DNA of 64,000 nt from Antarctobacter heliothermus (GTDB lineage Bacteria > Pseudomonadota > Alphaproteobacteria > Rhodobacterales > Rhodobacteraceae): contig NZ_FZON01000005.1 of NCBI RefSeq assembly GCF_900188425.1, positions 98,188-162,187 on the forward strand. The letters run 5' to 3'. Positions 16,352 through 23,738 of the stretch are shown here, in pieces. The notes beneath the pieces are model-generated. The model made no database searches and was not told the origin of the DNA. It saw nothing but the letters and a program-made list of their open reading frames with translations. Position 1 is the stretch's first letter. Each line of letters starts with the position of its first letter. The position numbers and the translations under genes are program-made.

Positions 16352-18393
16352 CAGCAGGCGGGCAGGGGATCGGGCAGGTCGACCACGGCCTTGCCCAGAC
16401 GCGCGTCCGGGGTTTCGGTCAGGATCAACAACGCGGGGTCGATATCGTCCAGCTTGGTCGATGCGGGGTCCTTGGCATTGGCGGTGATGCGCCTGGCTGA
16501 CACTGCAAGCGCGCGCGTCAGACGACCGGCCGCAGCGCTGGTTCCGGTCAGACGTCGGGTGCTGCCGCTGAGCGTGCCTGCGGCGCGGACCCCCGCTGCA
16601 AAGGCCCCAAGGCCGACTACCGTGGCGACGGACGGCCCCGGCACAGACCATGTCGCCCCCTGTCCTGAATAGGCGGCAGCGCGAAAATTGCCGATGTTCG
16701 GACCGTTTTCACGGCCAGCACGCTGCGCCGCCGCTACACAGAAAACCTGACGGCACGCGGCGGTGACAAGGGCGTTGTGGCTGCCCTCATCCGTAATCGG
16801 CCCCGCCGCGCCCGGCGCGACATAGGCGGCGCGCAGGGGATCCCACGCATAGGCGGCGGAATGGTCAAGATAGGATTGCCGCCCGCGGGCTTCCGCGCCC
16901 CGGATCGCATCGTCGCGCTGCACCTGCACCAACACCTCGACCGCTGCCTTGATCGAGATTTCCCATGCGCCGCAGGGAGCCAATGGCTCTCCCGCCTTGT
17001 GTCCCCGCGTCGGGGCAAGCGCCAGAACATAGTGTGCCGCGCCTTCGGTGTCCGGGTCATGGCGGCGCGCGGGCACATGGTAGATCCGGGCAAGCGCGGC
17101 CCCATCGGCCCGTTCCAATGTGCTGATCTCACCCGGTTTCAGGGTCATGAGACCCGAGGCAACGCCATCGGGCGTGGTCAAGCCGACTTCGATGTCGGTT
17201 GTGTCAGCTCCCCGGCAATGGATTTCCACAAAGCTGGCGGTTTCGTCGTCGGGCTGGACGCGCCATGTCAGGTTGTGCTGCTCAGGCACCGGCTCGCACC
17301 GCGCGACCTGACTGCTGCGATAGCTGTTGCCGAACGCCCAGACCAGGCGCACGGGCTGGCCTGTGGCCGCCTCCCAAAGGCGTGCTTCGCGGGCCATCTG
17401 GTATTCGACAAAGCGTGAGCCATCCTTCGGCCCGGCCAGAACGCCAAGGGATATATTGACGATGACGGGCGCTGTGGCGTCGACCTGTCGCGCCTGCCGC
17501 AAGATCCAGCGCAGTCCCATGATCAGATAGCTTTCGAACCATGTGCCAGAGGTGTCATCGATGCTTTCGGGCGGCAGTTGCACACCCAACAAAGGCCAAT
17601 TGCGTGCGGGGTCATCTGTGTCCGCCGGATCGGCCCCGGCGGCAAGGTCCAGAACATGCGTGCCATGCGTTGTGCCAAATCCGGTCTCGTCGCGGGTCTG
17701 ACCGGGATAAAGCGCCGTATTCAGGGCGGCGTAACAGGCGCGCTCATCCATCTCGTCAAGCAGGGCATTGATGTCAGCAGTCCCCAGAATGCGCCCGGAC
17801 ACCGTTCCCTTGGGCGGTGCGTCGTGCTGTTCCAGAGCCTGCATCCAAAGTGCGTGAAACCGGGTCCGACGCTGGCCGTCGTTGTCCATCCGGCAAAATC
17901 GCGCGTTCAGAAAGCCGATGCCGTCGTCAAGGATCGCCACGATCGGTTGACCGGGATGCGCCGAGGGCGGCACTGGCGCAATGGGCTCCGGCAGCGGTCC
18001 GGCCGTGTCGATCTGAACCGGCATGCCGCTGTCGAGCACCTCAAACAGCGCCGCCTGCACGCCGTCCGGTGTGCCGATGCGACGAAAGATCATGTATTCA
18101 TCCGGCAAGCCCGACAGGTCCTGCGGCGTGTCGATCCGCGCCTTTAGCGCCGCCAGTTCGGTGGCGTCCATGAGAAAGGCCGTATCCATGTCTTCGACCA
18201 GATCGCGCAGCGCGGTTCGGGCAGCAATGACATCCTCTGACGGCACCAGCCGCACAAGGATGGGCGCATATTCGGTGCCGCGATCCGGGCGTGCCGGGGC
18301 CAGCATGTCGCGGCGCAGTCCGATCAGCCGTGACCAATCAAGATAGGCGTCGCGGTAGGCGTGTTCCCGTGGCTTGGTCCAGACATGTGACAT
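16351..18393 (-). CDS. Subtilisin-like serine protease (S8 family)
   Basis: A 680-residue protein with the S8 catalytic triad: Asp156 in VAILDDGIGF, His243 in GTHGTHVLDLA, and Ser619 in LTGTSAAAG. The spacing between His and Ser is long, leaving room for an inserted domain of about 250 residues. There is no recognisable signal peptide: the N-terminus MSHVWTKPREHAYRD is hydrophilic, unusual for an S8 protease unless it acts inside the cell or leaves by another route. I start at ATG 18393 because GGGGGAT precedes it; the frame is open about 33 codons further. It lies between the two haloperoxidase-family genes, converging on one and diverging from the other. Substrate unknown. Confidence 0.87.
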   Translation of the reverse strand: MSHVWTKPREHAYRDAYLDWSRLIGLRRDMLAPARPDRGTEYAPILVRLVPSEDVIAARTALRDLVEDMDTAFLMDATELAALKARIDTPQDLSGLPDEYMIFRRIGTPDGVQAALFEVLDSGMPVQIDTAGPLPEPIAPVPPSAHPGQPIVAILDDGIGFLNARFCRMDNDGQRRTRFHALWMQALEQHDAPPKGTVSGRILGTADINALLDEMDERACYAALNTALYPGQTRDETGFGTTHGTHVLDLAAGADPADTDDPARNWPLLGVQLPPESIDDTSGTWFESYLIMGLRWILRQARQVDATAPVIVNISLGVLAGPKDGSRFVEYQMAREARLWEAATGQPVRLVWAFGNSYRSSQVARCEPVPEQHNLTWRVQPDDETASFVEIHCRGADTTDIEVGLTTPDGVASGLMTLKPGEISTLERADGAALARIYHVPARRHDPDTEGAAHYVLALAPTRGHKAGEPLAPCGAWEISIKAAVEVLVQVQRDDAIRGAEARGRQSYLDHSAAYAWDPLRAAYVAPGAAGPITDEGSHNALVTAACRQVFCVAAAQRAGRENGPNIGNFRAAAYSGQGATWSVPGPSVATVVGLGAFAAGVRAAGTLSGSTRRLTGTSAAAGRLTRALAVSARRITANAKDPASTKLDDIDPALLILTETPDARLGKAVVDLPDPLPAC

Positions 18394-18672
18394 GATGATC
18401 CCCCTGATCCGCCCCTGATCTGGCACGAAAAAACCGACAGGCCCAGAAAAGGGAATTTCCGAAAGAGGGTCAAGGAATCCTGTCGATGGCAACCGGCCGT
18501 TTGCGCAGAATTCACGGCCCCCACTTGCTGAAATCGTACCTGAAACGCGTCATTTCATGCGCCGATCACGGCGGATTTGCGTTGGATTTGCGCTGCGTTC
18601 ACGGAGCGCGTGCAGTGTCCGGGTAACGTACCGTCAACTATGGCGGAGGAACTTGGGTTTGGGGGAACGACC
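18394..18672. other. Divergent promoter region, S8 protease and degenerate haloperoxidase
   Basis: About 280 bases separate two divergent starts and should hold both promoters. I see no gene in it and no clear operator. Confidence 0.4.
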
Positions 18673-18894
18673 ATGACACGCAACAGCGGTTTGACGCGGT
18701 TCACCGTGATCGACGGGGGCGGCACAGGACGATCTGTGCGCGACCGCATCGCCGTACCGGAGGCACCCAGCCTCTCGCCGCCGGAACTGGCCGCCGACAT
18801 GGCAGAACTGTTTGCGCTGGGGCTGGTGCAGGATTTGCGCGCAGAGGCGCTCTTGGACCCGCATTGCGCGGTGCGCATTGATGGGGCTACTTGA
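18673..18894 (+). pseudogene. N-terminal fragment of a degenerate vanadium-haloperoxidase homologue
   Basis: A 73-codon frame starts at ATG 18673 after GGGGGAACGACC and ends at TGA 18892-18894. The next gene begins in the same frame only two codons later, with no ribosome site of its own that I can see. The segment ELAADMAELFALGLVQDL matches the early helix of bacterial vanadium haloperoxidases, so this looks like the front of one protein of about 490 residues. The stop sits where a Trp (TGG) would be read as ATWFTMHELL, suggesting a G-to-A nonsense change. A genuine separate small protein cannot be excluded. Confidence 0.6.
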
Positions 18895-18900
18895 TTTACC

Positions 18901-20148
18901 ATGCATGAACTGCTGTGCGAGTTGCGCAACCTCAGCTGGTTCGATGCGACCAAGCCGGTATACCCGTGTGACCTGTCGCAGGCCGGGCAGGACAGCGCGG
19001 CCCTGCGCCGGGCGTTGCGGTGCAACGGCGATGGCCAATTGACCCTGCACAGCTTTTTGCGTGGCGGCGCGGCCCTGCGCGGTGGTGGGCCAGTACTGTC
19101 AGCGCTTTGGGACACGGACCACATGGTTGCGCGCAACAAGAGCGGCGCAGATGACTGGCCGTCTGAGTTGGCTCCGATGTCGGATTGGTCACGCTGGTGC
19201 GCAGAGCACAGCCGCGCCGGGCTGCGCCTGCCTTGGGGGGCGGTGCGCACCACGCAGGATCCCAGCCTGAGCGATCGTGCCGAGGCGCTGCACCAGACAC
19301 AGGCGGCGCGCCCGTTTCACAACGCGGCACTGGTGGCGCTGGCGCGCGGGGCGGGGATGGCGGCGGGGCTGCCGGGCCCGGGGCTCTGGACCGGGTCGCG
19401 CGTCTTTGCGCTGATGGCCGAGGCAGAGTCGCTGGCCCGTCGTTTCGCCCGGATGCAGGCCGCGCGGCCAGACCGAATGCCGCGTCCGGCTGTGACGGCG
19501 GCGCAAATGACGGTCTGGCTGGCCAACGAAGAGGGCCGAAAGGGGCGCAATGGGGATGTCTACCGCGCTGCCGCTGACGAACTGGCCATCGCCGCGCCCA
19601 ATCTGCTGCATTGGGTCAGTCGCGCCAACCGGGCCCGCCGGGGACCGCAACGCTTTGACGTCAGCCTGTTTTTGCCGCTGGCGGGGCCAGAGCGACAGCA
19701 TCTGACCCCATCGGACCTTGCTGCCCATGCCATCGTAGCGGGGGCATTGGCGACGTTGTTGAAGGCGGTTTTTGACACCTCTCCCCGGACGCAGCTACAG
19801 GCGGTGGGCAATAACGGCCCGGCCTTGGCGCTAGAGGATCAGGTAGACCGGCTGGCGGCCAACGTGGCCCTGATGCGCTGTGTGACCGGGGGGTATTTCC
19901 CGGCCGAGAACATACAGGATCTGCGTTTGGGGCAGGCCATCGCTCTGCATCTTCTGCGCGACCGAATGGAAACCGACAACCGCAGCGCCGGACTTGCCTT
20001 TCGTGATTTCGACGGGCGCAGCCTGCGGGTGCAGGCGCATCCCAGACGCTTTGGGCGCGGGTTGGCGGAACTGCGTCGTGACGCGGTGCCGATTGCCTGG
20101 CCACAAGAGGCATGCCACCCGGCGGCGCACCTGACGGCGGTCAGTTGA
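18901..20148 (+). CDS. Degenerate vanadium-haloperoxidase-family protein (main part)
   Basis: A 415-residue frame whose order of motifs follows bacterial vanadium haloperoxidases: LHSFLRGGAALRGGGPVLS (the RG…GP…S segment), an ARP motif near residue 180, LAAHAIVAGALATLLKAVFD around His276 (in place of SGHA), and LAANVALMRCVTGGYF at Arg326. Six residues after this Arg the vanadate-ligating His is replaced by Tyr332; the Ser-Gly of SGH is Ala-Ala, and the usual Lys seems to be Arg. It is therefore probably not a haloperoxidase catalytically. It is in frame with the preceding 73-codon piece across one TGA. It ends inside a palindrome shared with the convergent DUF1194 gene. Confidence 0.72.
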   Translation: MHELLCELRNLSWFDATKPVYPCDLSQAGQDSAALRRALRCNGDGQLTLHSFLRGGAALRGGGPVLSALWDTDHMVARNKSGADDWPSELAPMSDWSRWCAEHSRAGLRLPWGAVRTTQDPSLSDRAEALHQTQAARPFHNAALVALARGAGMAAGLPGPGLWTGSRVFALMAEAESLARRFARMQAARPDRMPRPAVTAAQMTVWLANEEGRKGRNGDVYRAAADELAIAAPNLLHWVSRANRARRGPQRFDVSLFLPLAGPERQHLTPSDLAAHAIVAGALATLLKAVFDTSPRTQLQAVGNNGPALALEDQVDRLAANVALMRCVTGGYFPAENIQDLRLGQAIALHLLRDRMETDNRSAGLAFRDFDGRSLRVQAHPRRFGRGLAELRRDAVPIAWPQEACHPAAHLTAVS

Positions 20149-20157
20149 CCGCCGTCA
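20132..20157. terminator. 26-bp palindrome holding both stop codons of convergent genes
   Basis: TGACGGCGGTCA, two bases, then TGACCGCCGTCA form a perfect 12-bp inverted repeat. The stop TGA at 20146-20148 and the opposite-strand stop at 20155-20157 both lie in it. It probably acts as a bidirectional terminator. Confidence 0.6.
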
Positions 20158-20848
20158 ACGCCTGGCGACGGTGCGGGCGGGCAGGGTGCCCGAGATTTCG
20201 AGGATCAGCTTGCGCTTGACGGCTTCGGCGAACGTGGCGCGGGTCTCTGCCGTCACGACAAAAGCGCCGGGGCCGCCTATGATCATCTGCTCATAGCGCG
20301 CCTCCAGCCCGCCATGCGCGCGCCCCGGATCATCAGGGCGCAGGATCGGCAGGGCGTTGATCGTGACGCCGGCGGCCAGCACTTGCGCGCGGGCCTCTGC
20401 GATAGAGGGCCCGGTGTAGGAGTTGACACTGTCGCCGGAAAAATCGATCACCCTGCGCCATCCGGTGAATTCATTTGTATCCATCAGGCGCAACGCCTCG
20501 ACCAGGGCTGCGCCAATCGCATTGCGCCCATAGGCTTGTCGCGGCTTTGCGGTCAGGGTGGCGGCAAAACCGGCTGCGGCCTCGGGGCCGTCGATCAGCG
20601 TCCAGTCGGCGACGACCGCCTGATTGACAGCCCATTCCACGTAGATGACCGCAATGCTGCCATAGGCGGTGTTGGCCACGGCGGCCAACACGTCGGGATC
20701 GGTGATGGCGGCGGCATAGCCCTGGCGCTGAAAGGCAATTTCGCGCTGGTCGATGCTGCCCGAGGCATCGGCCAGCAACACCAGTTCAAGGTCCGTGTCC
20801 TGGGCCACGGCCGCCCCGGCCCAGACCGAATAGGATCATCCAGCGCAT
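20155..20848 (-). pseudogene. DUF1194 (VWA-like) exported protein, frameshift in signal peptide
   Basis: The readable body is about 217 residues from GTG 20808 (VAQDTDLELVLLADASGS…), with the MIDAS-like DASGS motif and the DUF1194 pattern. Upstream, ATG 20848 has an ideal AAGGAG at 7 bases. From it the frame reads MRWMILFGL, then shifts; removing one base from the run at 20820-20822 gives MRWMILFGLAGAAVAQ joined to DTDLEL, a perfect signal peptide with an AVA-Q cleavage site. So either the chromosome or the assembly has one extra base. As written, only a signal-less protein from GTG 20808 could be made. Two intact relatives lie at 30185 and 30886, the second also starting MRW. Function unknown. 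Confidence 0.8.
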
Positions 20849-20970
20849 CACAATCTCCTTTTGATCCAACATTAGCACGTCGGAGCGCTGCGCCCATATT
20901 GATGCGGGTCATGGCGCGAATGTGAATGCGGTGGCACACTTTGTGGGTCTTGGAACAGGAGGACACGTTC

Positions 20971-21369
20971 ATGATCACCCGCCTTGCCGCGCTTTTACTT
21001 TTGGCTGCACCTGCCTATGCGCAGGATGCGGACATTGGCCGTTCGCACTACTTTACCCATTGCGCCACCTGTCATGGACTGGAGGGCAGCGGCGACGGGC
21101 CGATGGCCGGGGTTCTGACGATTCAGCCGACCGACCTGACTGAATTGTCCATTCGCAACGGCGGCGTTTTTCCCATGGTCCGGGTGGTTGAACGCATTGA
21201 CGGGCGCGATCCGCTGGTGGCGCATGGCTCGCCCATGCCGGTCTACGGCGGCTATTTCGAAGGCAGCTTTGACGTGCCAATGAAAGCGCCGTCGGGACAG
21301 CCGATCCTGACCTCGCTGCCGGTCGTTGATCTGGTGGCGTACCTGCGTGAGATCCAGCGGATCGAGTGA
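20971..21369 (+). CDS. Small periplasmic cytochrome c
   Basis: A 132-residue protein with a clear signal peptide (MITRLAALLLLAAPAYA) and one haem-binding motif CATCH at residues 31-35 (Cys31, Cys34, His35). A Met in GSPMPVYGG is a candidate sixth ligand. It would carry one electron in the periplasm; the partner oxidase or dehydrogenase is not visible here. ATG 20971 is chosen for AGGAGGA just upstream. It diverges from the DUF1194 gene and converges on the lipoprotein gene that follows, with one base between them. Confidence 0.88.
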   Translation: MITRLAALLLLAAPAYAQDADIGRSHYFTHCATCHGLEGSGDGPMAGVLTIQPTDLTELSIRNGGVFPMVRVVERIDGRDPLVAHGSPMPVYGGYFEGSFDVPMKAPSGQPILTSLPVVDLVAYLREIQRIE

Positions 21370-21370
21370 G

Positions 21371-22060
21371 TCAGGCGCGGCAGATGCCATCGGTCTGCAC
21401 ATCTTTCCACGGCAGCACGACCGTTGGTCGATCGATGGCCCTGTCCAGTCGGTCAACCGGCATGTACTTCCCGATCATGCCGCGCAGCCGAGAGGTGCGC
21501 GGCGCGTTCGGGTCCAGCAGGCGGCAGCAGACATATTCCTCGACGATACTGCCCTGTTGTTCATAGCCGAACTCCAGAAAATCGCGGGCCTGCTCTGTGT
21601 CGAACAGGTAGGGGTCCTTGCTGTTGGCGTGTTCACGCGCGGCCTTGATCGGGTGGTATCCGGTCAGCTTGCGGTTTTGCCACTGCCAGACATGGGTGGC
21701 CTCATGGGCAAGGAGCATGGCGTCGAACAGGTCGATCCGATCCGGGTAGCCCTTCAGCATGTCGGCGCGGTAGATGTCGTCGCGCAACAGAACCTTGTTG
21801 AACAGCACCGTCGCGGCGGGCGAGACGGTGATGGTTTGCGCCGTGGCGATGGGCGGCCAGATTCGTTCCTGACAAGTGGTGCGCGGGCGGACGGGGATCT
21901 CATATGTGACCGACCCTGCGGGGTTGCCGTCGATCAGGCGGATTTTTCGAGGGTCGAGATCGTCACCGTGAAAGGCCCGCAGAAATTCGGTCTCATTCGG
22001 CGTCAGGGGACGACCGCAGGCGGTGAGGATCAGCAGGAGGAGCAGGGCGAAGCGGCGCAT
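21371..22060 (-). CDS. Lipoprotein with HExxH-like metallopeptidase motif
   Basis: A 229-residue protein starting MRRFALLLLLILTACGRP, a lipoprotein signal with lipobox LTAC. In the middle, LAHEATHVWQWQ contains HEATH, a zinc-metallopeptidase HExxH pattern similar to the one in DUF4157-type and Vgr-related proteins. Nine residues in the last third are compatible with further ligands but none is certain. It is probably anchored in the outer membrane facing the periplasm. The open frame extends upstream of 22060, but the signal peptide fixes the start. Whether it is an active peptidase is unknown. Confidence 0.78.
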   Translation of the reverse strand: MRRFALLLLLILTACGRPLTPNETEFLRAFHGDDLDPRKIRLIDGNPAGSVTYEIPVRPRTTCQERIWPPIATAQTITVSPAATVLFNKVLLRDDIYRADMLKGYPDRIDLFDAMLLAHEATHVWQWQNRKLTGYHPIKAAREHANSKDPYLFDTEQARDFLEFGYEQQGSIVEEYVCCRLLDPNAPRTSRLRGMIGKYMPVDRLDRAIDRPTVVLPWKDVQTDGICRA

Positions 22061-22322
22061 GAGAAAACTGTGGCCGGGGCCGGGGCGCTTGGCAAGGGGG
22101 CTGAGGGCTGTCCACGCGTGGACAGATCCGGCCGCACGCAAAATCAAAGGGTTACAGAGACGTTTTTACGTTCCGTTAGGAAATGGCGGCTTTGAGGGAG
22201 GGCGTTTGCGGACACGTCATACGCCCATTTTGACGGCGGCCATGGCGGCGCGCACACCCTGCTGGCACAGTCGCGGCCTCTCATCAGGGCCGCAGGGGAC
22301 TGCGCCAGTCAGGTTTGGCGGA
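22061..22322. other. Intergenic region, nothing recognised
   Basis: About 260 bases between the lipoprotein start and the end of the small basic protein gene. No gene, repeat or clear site seen beyond the presumed promoter of the lipoprotein. Confidence 0.35.
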
Positions 22323-22520
22323 TCAGGTGGCGTGGGGGGCCTTGCCGCCCGGTTTGCCGGAGGGCTTACCGCCCGATTTGCCCGACAGTTTGTTGCCGAC
22401 GGCTTTGCCAGCGATCACCGTTTCCTTGCCGGTGTTGCTATTGGCGGTGGCCAGCACCTTGACCTTTTCCTTCTTGGGCTTTTTCGTTTCGCGGTTTCCG
22501 CGGTTCTTTTCCTTGGACAT
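22323..22520 (-). CDS. Small, highly basic conserved hypothetical protein
   Basis: A 65-residue protein, starting MSKEKNRGNRETKKPKKEK, with almost one third Lys/Arg and a Gly-Lys-Pro rich tail. The N-terminus closely resembles a small protein I remember as widespread in alphaproteobacteria, which lends support to its being real despite low complexity. No domain, signal or membrane segment is visible; an RNA- or DNA-binding role would fit the charge but is only a guess. It stands alone. Confidence 0.65.
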   Translation of the reverse strand: MSKEKNRGNRETKKPKKEKVKVLATANSNTGKETVIAGKAVGNKLSGKSGGKPSGKPGGKAPHAT

Positions 22521-22790
22521 GGGTCTTCCTCTTTCGACACGAACCGGCCTGCGGGCCGGTGATTGGGACGCTCAGAGGGGGCAGGGTTGCCTGACATGGA
22601 GCAGGGCGATGACACCGGTGAGGCATCTTGCGAGATGCACCTATGCATGTGTGGTGTCTTTGGTGGCGCACAAGGCGGGGAGCGGTGGGGGATGAAAATA
22701 TTGTTTGTGGGGAGGGTGGGGGTTGCCGGGCTGAAGCCCGGCCTACGGGCTGGCGGGGTGAACCCTGCGCTACGATTCAGATTGCGCGGC
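22521..22790. other. Intergenic region with REP-like palindrome
   Basis: This gap holds G-rich sequence, a copy of a 24-base REP-like element (22725-22748) and the motif GATGAAAATATT. No gene is seen. Confidence 0.4.
22725..22748. repeat. REP-like palindromic element, copy 1
   Basis: The core GCCGGGC-TGAA-GCCCGGC is a 7-bp stem with a four-base loop, followed by CTACGG. An identical 24-base copy lies at 44623-44646. Both are followed within 20 bases by GGGGTGAAC. Confidence 0.7.
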
Positions 22791-23738
22791 TCAGGCGACC
22801 CAATCCGCGGATCGGGTATCACCTGTTTGATAAAACCTGCGCACATTCCCGATGAAGTTCAAAAAGTCACCATTTTCCAAAGCTAGTCGATTCATGCTCC
22901 CCCAATCTACATCGGCTCGCTCTCTAGCGGGAAGCAGTATCTGGCTTTCTGACAAATTTTCCGAATCAAGACGAATTACACGGATGCCATGTAGTCCCGA
23001 CAGCATCCGTAGCTCATCTAAAGTCTTCTCGCCTTGTATTTCGGCGGCTACAAGATAGCCAAGGTTGGACCAAGATGAGTTGCTCACAGCCTGAAAATAC
23101 GACTCGCGAACATTTGATGAGTTCAGCCTTAGTTTAACCTCAAACGACCATAGTTTCGATTTTTTGTCTGAGTACTCCTTTGCGCAATCGACTATTTCCC
23201 GATGCCAAGTTGAGCTCAAATCTTGCATTCCAACCAGATCCGGAAATAGCCATTGGTTGCCGCCTTTTCCTCTGGAATTGGACGATCGGCGTTCGTCAAT
23301 TCTCATGGCATAGACGGAAAGTTCGGATTGGGCAAAGGACTTTAATAGAGGGTATAAGGATGCTTCGTTTAAGTCGAACCCTTGTATATCTGTTTGAGCC
23401 GGGGTGCCTTGAAGATCAGGCGCGGTCTCTACCTCTTCTTCCTCGGAAAGGTTGCTGAGGAAGTATTTTCGCGGCCTGCCTTCCGTCGTCTTGATTCTGG
23501 AATCGTTCCTTTGCAAAAATTTTCTGCGTGCGCCAATTTCGGCAACGATTTGTTGTACCATCGCATCTTGAGTGTCTAGCGGAGCGACTACAGCTCTACT
23601 TTTCAACCTTTTTTGCTCAACGGCTTCTGGGTATTTCTCAACTATCCTTAATGCAATCTCCCGGGCTGTAAGGCGAGTGCCGATATTTTCTAAGAGAATC
23701 TCTGGTAGGAATTTACCAATACTAAACTTCTTGCTCAA
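22791..23738 (-). CDS. HrgA-like protein (COG2958 family), TTG start coupled to parE
   Basis: A 315-residue protein whose whole length resembles the HrgA/COG2958 family: an N-terminal TAREIALRIVEKYPEAV helix-turn-helix-like part, TTEGRPRKYF, then a C-terminal domain with YAMRIDERRSSN, WLFPDLVGMQDLS, KLWSFEVKLRLN, QAVSNSSWSNLGYLVAAEI and DFLNFIGNVRRFYQTG. The FEVK segment and charges recall a nuclease-like fold. In Helicobacter a family member lies beside a restriction system; none is seen here. The start is TTG 23738, overlapping the parE stop as TTGA, with GGAGGAG 8 bases upstream inside parE. The gene is clearly AT-richer than its neighbours, suggesting recent acquisition. Confidence 0.8.
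   Translation of the reverse strand: MSKKFSIGKFLPEILLENIGTRLTAREIALRIVEKYPEAVEQKRLKSRAVVAPLDTQDAMVQQIVAEIGARRKFLQRNDSRIKTTEGRPRKYFLSNLSEEEEVETAPDLQGTPAQTDIQGFDLNEASLYPLLKSFAQSELSVYAMRIDERRSSNSRGKGGNQWLFPDLVGMQDLSSTWHREIVDCAKEYSDKKSKLWSFEVKLRLNSSNVRESYFQAVSNSSWSNLGYLVAAEIQGEKTLDELRMLSGLHGIRVIRLDSENLSESQILLPARERADVDWGSMNRLALENGDFLNFIGNVRRFYQTGDTRSADWVA

Noticed and set aside
18892..18894. Selenocysteine or programmed readthrough at TGA
   Set aside because: No selenocysteine-insertion hairpin or readthrough context is seen; Trp-to-stop change is simpler. Kept only as a remote alternative.
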